Below, piece by piece: positions 1 through 10,865 of a stretch of 64,000 bases of DNA (within the stretch, counting starts at the first letter, position 1; each line of letters starts with the position of its first letter). The notes below the pieces were generated by a model that was not told the DNA's origin, did no database searches, and saw only the letters and a list, made by a program, of their open reading frames with translations. The stretch lies in NCBI GenBank assembly GCA_003013855.2, contig PVNU02002347.1, forward strand, positions 124,001 to 188,000, written 5' to 3'. The position numbers and the translations under genes are program-made. The stretch is from Liriodendron chinense. Its lineage: Eukaryota > Streptophyta > Magnoliopsida > Magnoliales > Magnoliaceae.

Positions 1-1059
1 GAGATTTGTATCTGCTTCATGTTTTAAACATGCCCTAAAATAAGCCGGCAAAACAGATGTACTTAGTGGATATACAATGGATACAATGCGGTGGGGCCCA
101 CAGTCAGGTTCGCACCCACTAGGTTGGATATGTGGTCGCAGCTAATCACCATGATGTGATCATCTATCTATCCGGTGGACATTCGACGTACGGTCCTTAA
201 AAATGGAATGGTCTCAATTCAGTAAACATCAACAGTGGGCCCTCTAATTTGGTTTATTTACCCTATGTGTAAAACTTCGAGGTGCCTGCGTATCAATCAT
301 CACACTGTGAGAAGGGAAACGTTCGGTTGAAACCTTTCTGGAGGTGACCATGATGTTTACATGCCATCCAAACCGTTCATATGGTTACTACAACTCAGTT
401 TAAGATAAATTGCAGGAACAAATATCATCGTGATAAAAATTCTGTCACCCTAGGCGTTCAATCAGGCTCGGATCAGGTACAACCCCCACATCAGGACTCG
501 CGAGGAGGAGACGGGACGGGTATGTGGCACATCGTAGTTGGCTGACGCAGTGGGCCCTGTACCTCAGTGTTGATGGGATGTGACGGGTCAAACCCAAGAT
601 GCTGGGCTGCTGCATTGGCCAACGGGATACACCATGTACCCATCCGTCTCCTCGTGCATCCTGCTGGGGTAGTACCTGATCCAAGCCCCCGTTCAATCCC
701 CGCCTTTTCAAGTGGTATGGCCTACCTGAGTTTTGGATCTACCTGAATTTTAGAATTCTATCCTATTGCGATATTTAAAAACAGAAGGACAGAGTGGATT
801 TGTCACAGACATCTCTGCGGGCCCCACGGAGCCATATCTCTGTGCCGGGGCACATGCAATCCACTCTCTTAAAAACGATGCTCAAGAAAACATCAACGCT
901 CAGCAGACGAAAAGAGAGGTAACTGGCACTGGCAGGACTACCTAAACCCGTAGATCGCGGTACCACCATTCCCTGATGGACCCATTCCTAGATAATCCGA
1001 ACCATTCATACAGGAGGCCCAAAGCTATAATAACCATTTTAAAGTTTAAGAATGTCCGA
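1..1059. repeat. Mosaic of dispersed inverted-repeat element fragments
   Basis: No gene is seen. Bases 60-125 are one end of a GTGGGGCCCACAGTCAGG-type inverted-repeat element, read outward on the minus strand. Bases 130-300 resemble part of the gene B intron 1 repeat found again near 1100-1310 and 24380-24605, sharing 'GTGCCTGCGTATCAA'. The open frames here are short and show no family resemblance. Confidence 0.5.
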
Positions 1060-1064
1060 TCTGG

Positions 1065-2505
1065 TGCAATTTTTACATATCCACCGTTCAAAATAAGCCT
1101 GCAGTCCTACCGAAATATCCGATTTGATCATCTAACGGTCTGATTGGTGGACATTCAATGGACGGTAGTATGATAAACACATCCAATGGTCTCAATTTAG
1201 CGAACAAGTGTCAGCTAATCAGAATTGCACCAATCTGATTTTTTGGATTATCACCTACTTAATGTGGGTGGTTTGGTTTTAATTGATTTAAGGCCTGTCT
1301 ATCAAAGATCACACTCGACCGAGTATAAAATAACTCACAAGAAAAAGCAGTTGGACCGGTTTGAAGATAATCCGAACCGTTCTTACAGCAGTTGGAAAAA
1401 GCATAAAGGTTTCAGGGTTAAAGATTGTCCGATCGATACAATTTTCAGATAATGGACCAGGATGAACGGTTCCGATGACCCCGAGAGCAGGCCAAACGCG
1501 TTCTGGATGCCCGGCGACTTCGATTTCGGTATTAAACAAGGTTTTGAAAGAAACTCAAGAAAAAGGGACGATCAAGAAAAAGAAACGGATCTCCCTCTAT
1601 ACCTTAGCTAGCGGATCTGAATCCGAATTCGGATCCAGAGACCCGGGACCCGTTTCGAAGTAGGCCTTCTCGCAGAGGATCGTTTTCTTTTCCGGCGAGA
1701 TCTTGCCGGTGGAAGGAACCGGAGCCGGCGAGGTCGGAATCTGCGGCAACGGGATCTGATTCCGGAGGGATGGGAACGATGATGGCGAGAAGTCACGGCG
1801 AATGCAGATCTTAGGGTTTTGGCAGGAAGAGCTGCTCGTCTTCTTCGGATCTTCTTCCGATCTTCCTTCCATTCGAAGGGTTTTGGAGGTTTGGCTCTCT
1901 CTCTCTCTCTCAATGCTTTTGAAGGGTTTTGGAGGTTTGGCTCTCTCTCTCTCTCGCTTTTGAAGGGGTTTTGGAGGTTTGGGGGTTTTTTATTGCGTAC
2001 TGGAGGAAGGGTTGTTTGAAAGTGGCGGGAACGAGTTGTTGGGTTCATGTGTTGGTCTTATGGGGCCCACAGGGAAGTTGACTTGGATGATCCGGATGGT
2101 TTACTCCACGTAACCATCATGGATGGACCGCGAACCAAACAATCATAGTGATCAGAGGGTTTTGAGCACTGAACTTTTGCGTTGAATACTGAACGTTGAA
2201 ATTATTTTCTGTGAGATGATAGAACAGGTATGTGCAGCAAAGGCTTCATGGGATCCACCACGTTATATATGACATCCTCTCCGTCCATCTGTTGCACCAG
2301 ATCATATTAGGCTGTGATACCAAATATTAGACAGATGCTGAACTTAGGTGGACCACACCAAAGGATGATCACGGTTGAAACCTTTGTGTCTCCCAGCATG
2401 AATTTTATATGTCATCTAACCCGTTCATAAGGTGATTCCTACCAGGATGAAGGAAAAACAAAAATATCACTCTGATGCAAAACTCAGTGGGCCCAAAAAG
2501 AGTTC
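1065..2505 (-). repeat. Duplicated block 0: gene B intron 1, exon 1 and promoter
   Basis: This stretch aligns collinearly with about 24310-26000. Shared landmarks are 'GATCTGGTGCAATTTTTA', a block ending in 'TATCAAAGATCACACTC', the first exon of gene B, a CT-rich 5' leader and an upstream segment beginning 'GTTCATGTGTTG'. Similarity stops at the low-coordinate side before any exon 2 match. In this window it is therefore a promoter plus first-exon fragment, unless more of the gene lies off the left edge. Confidence 0.75.
1603..1872 (-). pseudogene. First-exon copy of gene B (fragment)
   Basis: An open 90-residue exon starts MEGRSEEDPKKTSSSSC and ends at a usable donor (AAG|GTATAG). It is clearly paralogous to the first exon at 25334-24924: shared pieces are SPSSFPSLRNQI/PSPFPSLRNQI, the TSPAPVP stretch, KISPEKKTI and SLDPN.DSDPP/L. 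Relative to that copy it lacks roughly 45 residues in the middle, including the NCNFCGRNK cysteine motif, and six residues before the donor. The reading frame is kept throughout, so it may still be translated. No exon 2 match lies downstream inside the window. It is either a truncated duplicate or the start of a gene running off the left edge; function unknown. Confidence 0.6.
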
Positions 2506-2542
2506 TAATTGGTAAGCGGATTTCCTGAGAAAGCCTTTCCCA

Positions 2543-2776
2543 AGAAGTTCCTGCCTGGGATGCTTAGGTGCGGCCCACGGTCATATTCCAAGTGAAAATT
2601 CAAAAAACTTAGTAAATGAATTCCCACTGTTCCTCTCATGCGGCCCACTTGAGTTTTGGATACGCCTCATTTTTTCCCCGCTCGTCTTAAAATGACCTTG
2701 CAAGACGGATTAACGGGGTAGATTTCTCAGAAACATCACGGTGGGCCCCACCTAGTGTCCCAGCGCAGGAACTTCC
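2543..2776. mobile_element. Short inverted-repeat MITE (AAGTTCCTGC family)
   Basis: The left end reads AAGTTCCTGCCTGGGA followed by a TTAGGTGCGGCCCACGGT block. The reverse complement of the right end reads AAGTTCCTGCGCTGGGA followed by CTAGGTGGGGCCCACCGT. These are terminal inverted repeats of about 45 bp around a short AT-rich core. No coding capacity. Confidence 0.65.
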
Positions 2777-3081
2777 TACGAAAGATTTGGCAGAAAATCC
2801 GCTTCGTTCTAATTGTGGGAGTCTCACCCACACCGTTTCCTGTAGTGTCCTAACTTCATTTTTGGATAAGGTCAAACATACATCAAGGTGGGCCACACAG
2901 CAGTTTGCTGCACTCCGACAGTATGTACGGCAGGGTAAGTTGTCAATCTGGTCCGTCCATCTTGTATTTTCTATTTGGTATGGCGTACGTTTCACAAAAA
3001 TCACGTGTACTGGATAATGCGTGTTTATTTGATCCTCTAGCAGCGTATGATACCCGGATAAGAAGCGGATTGTGTGGTGTG
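2777..3081. repeat. Partial dispersed repeat
   Basis: Contains fragments of the same GGGCC-rich repeat superfamily ('ATCAAGGTGGGCCACAC', 'GTCCGTCCATC') without paired ends. No coding evidence. Confidence 0.4.
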
Positions 3082-3592
3082 GGGCGCAGCTTCCACAGAT
3101 GGATGGCACTCCTGACTGTGGGGTCCACAGTGATGTCTATGCCTTAAATCCACACCGTCCAACTATTTTGAAAGATCATTTAAGAGAATGATCCCAAAAA
3201 TGAAGCTGACGCAAGTCTTAGGTGGACAACACCACGGAAAACAGTCGTGATTGAATCCCCAACACTAAAAACTTTGTGGATTCCACTGGAATGTTTATTT
3301 TCCATCCAACATGTTGATAAGGTCATAAAGACCTAGATGAAGAGACCACACAAATATTATCTTGATCCAAATCTTTTGTGACCTATAAGAGGTTTTTAAT
3401 GGTCAATTACCACTGTTTCCTGTACTATGGTTCATCTGAGATTTTGATATACTTCAATTTCCAAATCATGCCCTAAAATTAGATTTCAATATGGATGGAC
3501 GGGGTGGATGTAGTCACATACATCACGGTGGGCCCCACAGTCAGGGTCCCACCCACCTTGGTGGCTCCATGGATCCACCGAAGCCGCGCCCC
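3082..3592. mobile_element. Inverted-repeat MITE (GGGGCGCGGCTTC family)
   Basis: The left end GGGGCGCAGCTTCC and the reverse complement of the right end GGGGCGCGGCTTCGG start inverted repeats that continue for about 100 bp ('CTGACTGTGGGG', 'CCACACCGTCC'). GTGGTGTG flanks both ends (ending at 3081 and at 3593-3600), consistent with an 8-bp target duplication. The core carries the shared 'GTGGACNACACCAC' module. Non-coding. Confidence 0.75.
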
Positions 3593-3607
3593 GTGGTGTG
3601 CCCCCAC

Positions 3608-4073
3608 ACCACTGACCTCCGTTGTATGTTGACGTCACCAATTTCGGTGGCCCACCATGATGTGTGTGTTATATATATCTGCACTGTCCATCTATTTGGA
3701 GAGAGCATTTTAGGTCGTGAGCCCAAAAATGACACAAATCCAGATCTCAAGTGGACCACACCACAGAAAGTAGTGGAGAAAATGATTCCCCCATTGGCCC
3801 ACCATGATGTTTATCTGTTATCAAACCTGTCCATGATGAAGGGAAAAAGTAAATATCAAGTTTATCCAAAATTTCCGTGGCCCCAAGAAGTTTCCAATGG
3901 TTGATGTTCAATCCCGACCACTCTCTGTGTTGTGATCTACTTGAGCTTCTGATCTGCCTCATTTTTTTGACCACGCCCTAAAACGCTGTCGTAAAATGGA
4001 TGGACAATGTTCATATAACACATACATCATGGTGGGGCCCACTGAAATTGGTGACACCAGGCAGGTCAGTGGT
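3608..4073. mobile_element. Inverted-repeat MITE (ACCACTGACCT family)
   Basis: The left end ACCACTGACCTCC and the reverse complement of the right end ACCACTGACCTGCC are followed on both sides by 'GTCACCAATTTCGGTGG'-like sequence, then 'CACCATGATGT' and 'TGTCCATC'. The inverted repeats run about 110 bp. It begins only 15 bp after the previous element ends. The core resembles the neighbouring families although the terminal repeats differ. Non-coding. Confidence 0.75.
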
Positions 4074-4139
4074 TAATGATGAAAGTTCATATTGTTTATA
4101 TTAATGATGTAAGTTCTGCCATACGTTTAAAACCTGCAG

Positions 4140-4639
4140 CTGGAGTGGTACACGAGCCAAGCTAGCTCAGCTAGACTCAGCTCCAACCAGCTCGGCTTGA
4201 TTTGAAGGTTGGTGAGCTATTTTTCCAAGCTTGAAATGATTTTCAAGCCAAGCTTGAGCTAACCCAAGCTCAATTCGGCTTGAAGTTAGGCGCGATCAAA
4301 GCTTGACTCAATTATAAAAGTATATATTTTAGTCCCACATCGAAATGAGCAAAGAAATAAGAGGTGAAACCCTCTATAATAGTGAGGGGTTAAATGGGCT
4401 TTGGGCTGCCTTTGGGCCTGATTAAAAACAATTTTAGGCTGGGCTATTAAAAATTTTGTTTTTTCTAGGTTCAAACTCAGCTCGAATTGAGCTTGAACTT
4501 GGCTCGAAAGCTCGGTTGAGCCAGCTCAAACATGTCAGTCCAGCTTGAAGGCCGAGCCAAATACGAGTTAGGGTGGTCATTGAACGAGCCTAGCTCGAAC
4601 AAGGCAAACCTCAACTCGACTCAGCTTGTGTACAGCTCT
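4140..4639. mobile_element. hAT-type MITE with 8-bp target site duplication
   Basis: ACCTGCAG occurs immediately on both sides (4132-4139 and 4640-4647), an 8-bp duplication typical of hAT insertion. The ends carry inverted 'GTACACGAGCC' / 'GTACACAAGC' motifs, and the interior is rich in GAGCTNAGCTCG-like subterminal repeats. Inside, at about 4333-4343, is AGTCCCACATCG, which matches the plant snRNA upstream element, followed about 35 bp later by TATAATAG. No protein is encoded. Confidence 0.8.
4333..4382 (+). promoter_or_regulatory. USE-like plus TATA-like motif pair inside a MITE
   Basis: GTCCCACATCG matches the plant U-snRNA upstream sequence element consensus RTCCCACATCG, with TATAATAG about 35 bases downstream. 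That spacing resembles an snRNA promoter. The downstream sequence shows no recognisable snRNA, and the motif sits inside a transposon, so a live promoter is only a possibility. Confidence 0.3.
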
Positions 4640-4647
4640 ACCTGCAG

Positions 4648-5112
4648 CCAACTGTTGACACAACCATCCTTAATCCAGGTGTGCACAGTGTTACATTGAA
4701 GCACTATTTAATAGCCTATTACATAGGTTGATTAGAATCAATAAATCAATTCTACATCTTTTTTTATAGCATAACACTTTAACCGGTGGTCCACAAATTG
4801 GCAATCATGATCATCATCTAAGCCTTATCCCAAGACGTCCCTGAAGCACGGTCACCACCTACAGCTTCTCACTGGTCACATTTGTGGTACATCTAAGTGG
4901 TGCAAAGGGGTGCAAGTTGAGTGGGTCAGGTCGAGGGTCAATCTGTGCTGAACCGACCTCAAAAGGACCCAACCCGTCTACAATTCTTACCTGAGGTGTC
5001 CAACCCAAATACAACTTCAATTCCTACGGACTGCACTCAGGTTGGGTAAGTTGGGTTCGTATTGACGTGCATGAGGTGGATCCCACTATGAAAACCTATA
5101 TTGGCCTTGTAA
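4648..5112. repeat. Duplicated block A, copy 1
   Basis: This block (with 4068-4139 on the other side of the inserted MITE) matches 9280-9830. Shared landmarks include 'AAGCACTATTTAATAG', 'TTCAACCGGTGG'/'TTTAACCGGTGG', 'GGTGCAAGTTGAGTGG' and a run of AACCCAACCTGA-like words; a shortened version lies at 20040-20290. It marks the left edge of a repeated genomic unit. Non-coding. Confidence 0.6.
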
Positions 5113-5306
5113 CATAATGGTTGTTACCGATACTGTTACATAACGGCCGTTACGGCACACCATGATACAAAAGCAAATGTTTCATTTGTTGATGCAAGAA
5201 CAATAGAAGGCAACAAGTACAAAAAAGCAGGAATGAGATCCTATAAGCATTTTATAGGCTCAAATGGCAGTCTTAAAATATAGGGTCGAAAGTGGTGTGC
5301 ATGTAC

Positions 5307-5458
5307 CTTAACCTGTTCCCACGTTTCTGATATGGTGAGCGGGCCATGCTCCTTGACAATATCGAATAGGACCCGTGTGATCGTTTGGGTCTGCTCAGGT
5401 GGGGTCTTGAGCTCTATCATGGTTTAAGCTTGGGCTTGGATTTCTTCGCAGTGCACCT
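5307..5458 (-). pseudogene. Exon of a conserved small plant protein, frame disrupted
   Basis: Reading on the minus strand between an AG acceptor and a GT donor (AAG|GTACAT), one frame gives TAKKSKPKLKP. After a shift of frame at a TGATAG stop cluster, the sequence continues ELKTPPEQTQTITRVLFDIV and KEHGPLTISETWEQVK. I recall this as the central exon of a conserved uncharacterised plant protein, possibly organellar, in which the two parts are joined without interruption. The two-base insertion and in-frame stops suggest a broken copy. No partner exons were found within several kilobases on either side. Confidence 0.5.
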
Positions 5459-5784
5459 GATTGCAGTGGCAAACATGGTCCAAAATGCAAAGCTAGCCTC
5501 TGTCTATCTATTTTGAGCTCTTTTCCCCCTTCTTTGTGAGGAGACCTGGTAAGATCAATGAGCATCTTTTATGGGCATAGTAATGAAAATCTTTGAACTT
5601 CTTGAAAAAGAAAATCCCATATTTTCATACATTATTCAGTGATTAAGAAAAAAAGAATGCTCCAAAGTCATCATTTATTGGGCTAGACAGCAATGTGAAT
5701 TTGCCACTGCCACCAAGTAATTGCAATAACTCATCTACATCCCATTTGGTATATAAGCATGAGAATCAAGAGCATTCACATTAT

Positions 5785-5969
5785 ACACCCGGATCCATAG
5801 CTCAAGTGGTAGACTGAGTGAAGATAGCCTAATTTCAACGTTGAGGTCATGGTATTGATTCCCAAAGTGGGGGTGGCTAACATTGCAGTGTGACTAACAA
5901 GGGGGGTGGGTGTACCAACAGTGAGATATGTATACCAACCCAAAGAAAAAAAATAAAATAAAATAAAAA
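5785..5969 (+). mobile_element. tRNA-derived SINE, full length with 14-bp TSD
   Basis: AGCATTCACATTAT flanks the element exactly (5771-5784 and 5970-5983). The head has an A-box-like TAGCTCAAGTGGTAGAC, followed by a B-box-like GGTATTGATTCCC, then a body and a TAAAA-type tail. Pol III box spacing, A-rich tail and long target duplication together identify a SINE, not a tRNA gene. Related copies occur at 11275-11440 and 52716-52888, with a related fragment at 21425-21522. Confidence 0.85.
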
Positions 5970-5983
5970 AGCATTCACATTAT

Positions 5984-6871
5984 TGTCCCAATTATGGATG
6001 GAGCACACCAACATCACATGATGCAAGAATCTTAACCATCTAATTCAGCATGATAAATTTGGATTGCTGACCATTTATCTTTTGATGTCCATTTGATGGG
6101 CACGAATTAGGTGGTTAGGATCATTTGATCAATGTAATTTTCAGACTATGCCCCACCCAAAACAGAGGACATGAAATTTTTATTTTTTATTTTATTATTA
6201 TTTCAGAGGTGGAGACATGATTATGATCCTCTAGATTGGCATATATACATAGCAAGCAATAGTGGATGAGTCTCCCGGGTCTAGTACTCTATGCTGAACC
6301 CACGTTAGAACCATGGTTGCAACTGGGTTGGGTCGGATAAGCCTAGCACGGCCCAGACCTCCTTGGGTCTGAGGCCCACGTGTTTTACACGAGCTTGAGC
6401 TTTCAGGCCCCATAACTAATTAGACCAGAGGTATGGGATTCATCCAAGCCAGGTTCCTAAGTACATGGGGTCCACTGGGATAGGCTTGGATTTGGGTCCA
6501 TGTATTTACGGCTAACAACGGGTTGGTTCATGTTGCATCTTAGAGTTCCTGGACTTGATCAGATCCGGATTAAATCATGCTGAATCTGGGTCCTTTTAAG
6601 CTTGAGTCTCATATTTGAGGACCAGGACCCAGATCCAATAGAGTTCTGGTACCCATTGGGTCTTTGGACCTTCCTTAGTGTCTGGTTTGGGTAAGTTATG
6701 GGTCAGGTCACATCAAATACAGTCATTTAACCAGTTGGACCATCTAAACGGATGGATTAGATCAAATAAACCTCTGCCACTTTGGCACATGTGTGGTGTA
6801 AACAGGCTTCTATTACATGCATATGGCTATCACATTTTGAGGTTTTTCTTGGGATATTAGTGGGAAAATCT
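5984..6871. other. Non-coding interval, no gene recognised
   Basis: Contains CCCAAC/GGGTCT-rich low-copy sequence and short open frames without family resemblance. No paired inverted repeats or splice-bounded exons were seen. Confidence 0.4.
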
Positions 6872-7247
6872 CATCGAAAAGAAAAATATTTATTATAAAT
6901 TATTAAATAAAGAATATATATAATTTATTTAGTAATTTATAAAACAATTCCATAATTAATATCATGATAAGAACTTGATATTTTTAAATCTGACAATATT
7001 TTGAAAATTTATCGATAATATGGTTTGGTGCATTTATAACACTATTATAAAAATAAATATTTATCTCATTGAAAATAAAAATATTTATTATAAATTATAT
7101 ATAATTTATTTAGTAATTTATAGAAACAATGCCATAATTAATACCATGATAAAAAATTTAAAAAAAAATTGATATTTTTAAAGCTGGCAATATTTTGAAA
7201 GTCTTGTGATAATATGGTTTGGTGCATTTATCACACTATTATCGCAA
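6872..7247. repeat. AT-rich tandem duplication, two units of about 190 bp
   Basis: The segment from about 6872 to 7065 is repeated head-to-tail to about 7247. Both units carry AAATATTTATTATAAATTAT, a CCATAATTAAT.CCATGATAA block and TAATATGGTTTGGTGCATTT. Non-coding, possibly a decayed element. Confidence 0.7.
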
Positions 7248-7551
7248 TATTTTCAAAATCTGAGCGATATTTGTCACATCGACAAAACCCGAAGCCGACT
7301 ACACTCATTTTAAAAACCGGGTCCATAGTGACCGACCCACTTCTAAACGGGTCCGGGAAATTGGGGCCGGACCCATTAAAATCGGCTCGGTTCCAGGTCC
7401 TAAAACCAAGAACCAGACATGGCAAGACCTGAATCCAACTAGCACCGGTCCGGCAACCCTAGGACCCAACCCAAACGCGTTCCGTTGACAACCTTATCTT
7501 TTCTTCTCGTTTTCGTGCTGAAAAAGAAGCTTTGGGCATTCTCGAGAAAAT

Positions 7552-7775
7552 TAAGGGTGCGTTTGGATGCACTATTGAATCGAATTGCAATTACTAGTGG
7601 AAGGTCTTGGCGTCAGATTGCAACTACGTCACTTTCAAGTTGGACTTGAAAGTGATGAAATTGAAATTTGGAAGCTAACTTGCAAAAAATTCCGAATGAT
7701 TGTTTTCATTTCCTCTTTTGACTGAAAACGGAATGCTTTGCAATTCAATTAGTTTGTGCATCCGAACGAAGCTTC
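7552..7775. mobile_element. PIF/Harbinger-like MITE remnant
   Basis: The left end GGGTGCGTTTGGATGCAC and the reverse complement of the right end GTTCGGATGCACAAACT form imperfect inverted repeats, with inverted AATTGAATTGCAA-type words inside. Terminal words of this kind are common in plant Tourist-like elements. A clear 3-bp duplication is not visible. Confidence 0.45.
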
Positions 7776-8071
7776 AATATATTACCGGTATCTAATTTTG
7801 GAAGAACGCTGTAGGGAGAGCCTTCTTTTAGCTGCTATTGTCGTTTTCCACCGGCATTTTTGGCTTTTGGAGAGCGAGAGAGGCTCGTTTCCATTTCTAA
7901 AAGAGATTTTTCATATAACCCTCTATTTTCTGAAATTTACAAATATCACCTCTACTTTTACGATTTGAAGATTCCCTACCACTATTTCCTTAAAATGCCA
8001 AATGCCATCCCTCCCTCGTGAAATCTGTTGGCGTTTTTTTTTAATGTAAAAAGTCCGAAGACCGGAGTCAC

Positions 8072-8345
8072 CGGACGTGGATTGCATTTCGAAACTGCCA
8101 GTAGCGATTGTGCTGTGGACCCCACCGTGATGTATGTGTTTTATCCACACCGTCCATCCATTTTTCCACCTAAAATGAGGAAGATCCAAATCTCAAGTGG
8201 ACCACACCACATGAAACAGTGGTGATTGAACATCTACCATTAAAAACCTCATGGGGGCCACAAAATTAGTTTTGGACCAAGTCTGTGTGACCTAATCAAC
8301 AGGTTGGATGGAAAATAAACATTAAATGGGGCCATAGGAAGTTGC
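8072..8345. mobile_element. Inverted-repeat MITE fragment (GATTGCA/CTGCCAGTAGCG family)
   Basis: Begins GGACGTGGATTGCA followed by CTGCCAGTAGCGA and CCCACCGTGATGTATGTG, the terminal repeat of the family seen complete at 22827-23366. The core runs to the GGTTGGATGGAAAATAAAC module, then similarity stops, so the second terminal repeat is missing. Non-coding. Confidence 0.6.
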
Positions 8346-9279
8346 AAACTAGGTGGGCCACACCATATACTATCAGCTCCATGAGCATACTACCATTCCT
8401 TTTATTGACTAGAAGATGGACAGTTGAAAGATTGTGGTCGAGGTTTAGCGGGCCTGTAGGATGATTAGATGGAAGAGATTTTATGCTATTCTCATCAACA
8501 ATGTGGCCCTCCGTATCAACGGTTTGGATCACGAGAGGTTGTACATCTTGCTACGAATGCCAAGTGAACTGTGGTGCAATCCAAGCCACTCATCAGGTGA
8601 GTCCCACCATCTATGTACTTTAATTCTCAAAAGACGAGCCGATCAGATCATCATGTAGGCTACATCCATGCAGTCAATGTGGACCGTTGCTCAATTTCTC
8701 ATACTCTCTGTACAATCCATATTGTTGTGACCGTATAATGATCAGATAAACGGTTTGGATCATGGAAACATAACCCCACAATTGTCTAAAATACACGTAG
8801 TGTCTGATTGGTGTGATGGTGATTGGACCAACATTGACCAGGCCGGCTGGTCTAGACACCGGGCTAGGATTTCAATCACAGGCCCTATCAATCACACTCT
8901 GCCAGCGTATAAAAGGTGGGGCCTCTATCGCTATGTTCAAAAACTTACCCACTTAAATCAGGACCGTGCTCACTGGCAAACATACATACAGATTACGGAC
9001 TTGCTGGATTCATACATCTGGGCCCCTCATTCAGTGATCTAAACCGTTTGTTTCAGGTCTTCGGTGTGGATGTAGCACCTTAAAATTTCAGATTTTGGAA
9101 GATCCTAGTCCTTTCATTTTGGACCATTATGTTTGACGTAGGGTTGGGAACTAGCTCCACACTTTTACCTGCCAATGCTCCTATATTCCACATGGCAAGA
9201 CAGAATCCTGTTCACCAACACTAGCCCCACCCTCCAAGTAACGTTCTAGCACAAGTGTTAAATACCATACTGTTTAGAT
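8346..9279. other. Non-coding interval with dispersed repeat fragments
   Basis: Words such as GGTTTGGATCA and ATGTGGACCGTTG mark weak members of the dispersed repeat superfamily. Open frames here look like chance products and no splice-bounded exon was found. Confidence 0.35.
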
Positions 9280-9830
9280 TAGTGATGAAAGTTATGCATA
9301 TCTTTATCTGGGTGGGCGCAGCGAATAAAGCACTATTTAATAGTCTATTACGTAGGTTGACTAGAGAAACTTTTCTGTAACATAGAAAAACATGAGCCCC
9401 TAGCAAAACATTGGCTATAGACATGGTGCAAGATCCCAACACTTCAACCGGTGGCCCACAAATAGACTATCATCATCTTCTCAAGATGACCCTGAAGCAG
9501 GTTCACCACCTACACCTTCGATCTCTTGGGACATCTAAGTAGTGCAAAGGGGTGCAAGTTGAGTGGATCAGGTCAGGTTGAGTGCCAAGCCATGCCGAAC
9601 TAACCTCAAAAGGACCTAACCCGGCTACAATCCCAACCTGAGGTGCCCAACCCAAATCCAACCTGAATTCCTCAGAATTTGCTCCACCCAATTTTAGATT
9701 GGGTTGACCCGACACTAACCCACCCCCCACATGAGGAGCATGACAACCGGACCTGAACTTGGGTTGGGTCAGTTGGGTTCGGTTTGTTGCAGCCATATTA
9801 GTGCATAAGGAGGATCTCAGCTATGTAAAA
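9280..9830. repeat. Duplicated block A, copy 2
   Basis: Matches 4068-4139 plus 4648-5112, with the hAT MITE absent. Shared words include GTGATGAAAGTT/ATGATGAAAGTT, AAGCACTATTTAATAG, ACCTCAAAAGGACC and GGGTTGGGTCAGTTGGG. Part of it recurs at 20040-20290. It marks the start of unit L of the segmental duplication. Confidence 0.65.
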
Positions 9831-9919
9831 AAATAAATAAATGAAAAGATCCCACTGAAAATGGCTATGTAACAAAAACAAAAACAAACAAACAAACAAT
9901 CTTAAAATTGTTGTTATCT

Positions 9920-10760
9920 TATCAAGAAAATGCCTCCTATCAATGATCATATGTTAAAGCTGGGTGTCCCAAGTGTTCCATTTGGTGGAGACCAAATGAT
10001 CTGTTTCGAGGATTCTAATAGTGCAATGTGCACGGCTGGACAGCCATGTAGGGCTTGGGCCCTAAACTTGGCTCGAGGTGGCTCAGCATTTGGGCCAGGT
10101 CAAGTGGGTCATTGTTGTACAAAGGAATGAAAGATTTTAAAACCCTTGCCAGTGGTCTCATTCAACATATATCCATAGTTTAAAAGCACTTGAATTTTGT
10201 GTCATGTTTCTTTAAATAAAAAAAATTCAAAATCATTCATATGATGAAATTGGAGCCTGGAGAGATGCTAATAGATAAAAATTAAAAAAATAAATAAAGA
10301 AAGAAAAAAGCTATGACCATGTCACTCCTTTCCTTATAGGGTCAGCCCAGCTCTGCAAGGGCCTTTTTAGCCTAGAGTAGGGTCAGGACAAGAGCTTTGG
10401 GGGCTAGGTGGGCCAGGACCAACTCGGACCTAGAGCCTGATCAATTGCCACATCTAACTCGAGTGTATGGTACGTGTTTCAAGTGAGATTGTTTTTCAGC
10501 TTCTAGAAGTGGGGGCCATGCTTCATCGACCCATACCATTGGGTTGCTGGGCCTCACATGTACAGGCCATCAGTCAAGTGTCTCAGATGGGACTTAATCT
10601 AGCCATCAAATAACGTATTTTTTTCTTTTCAATCCTTGTTCTACTTCATTTCTTAGAGGTTGTACATACACTCAACAGTCCATATCGATGTGCCATGGGC
10701 CCCTGCTTCTGAGTTTGGTTGGCCCAACAATAAATGAAGTGGCCAAAATTGATGAACAAC
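9920..10760. repeat. Duplicated blocks B/C, unit L (match to 20690-21640)
   Basis: The order of matching words is the same as in unit R: GGGCTTGGGCCCT, GGGGGCCATGCTTCA / GGGGGCGATGCTTCA, ATTTCTTAGAGGTTGTACAT, and AAGAAACAG. This is downstream (3') flank of the gene B copy. Non-coding. Confidence 0.65.
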
Positions 10761-10865
10761 CTACATTATGCAGTAATATCATCAATAAAGCAAACCACCA
10801 AAGAAACAGTATAGATCCAAGTACAGATACAATGAAGTCATCTCTATCTATCAACAAGATCATCA

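Noticed and set aside
1608..2048. 146-residue Arg/Pro-rich open frame on the minus strand
   Set aside because: It overlaps the gene B first-exon copy in another frame; its composition comes from the CT-rich leader, and it has no counterpart conserved in the paralogue.
4333..4420. U-snRNA gene downstream of the USE-like motif
   Set aside because: No snRNA body or 3' box is recognisable after the TATA-like word.
5785..5860. tRNA gene call from A-box and B-box words
   Set aside because: No cloverleaf can be closed; the element has a SINE tail and target duplication.
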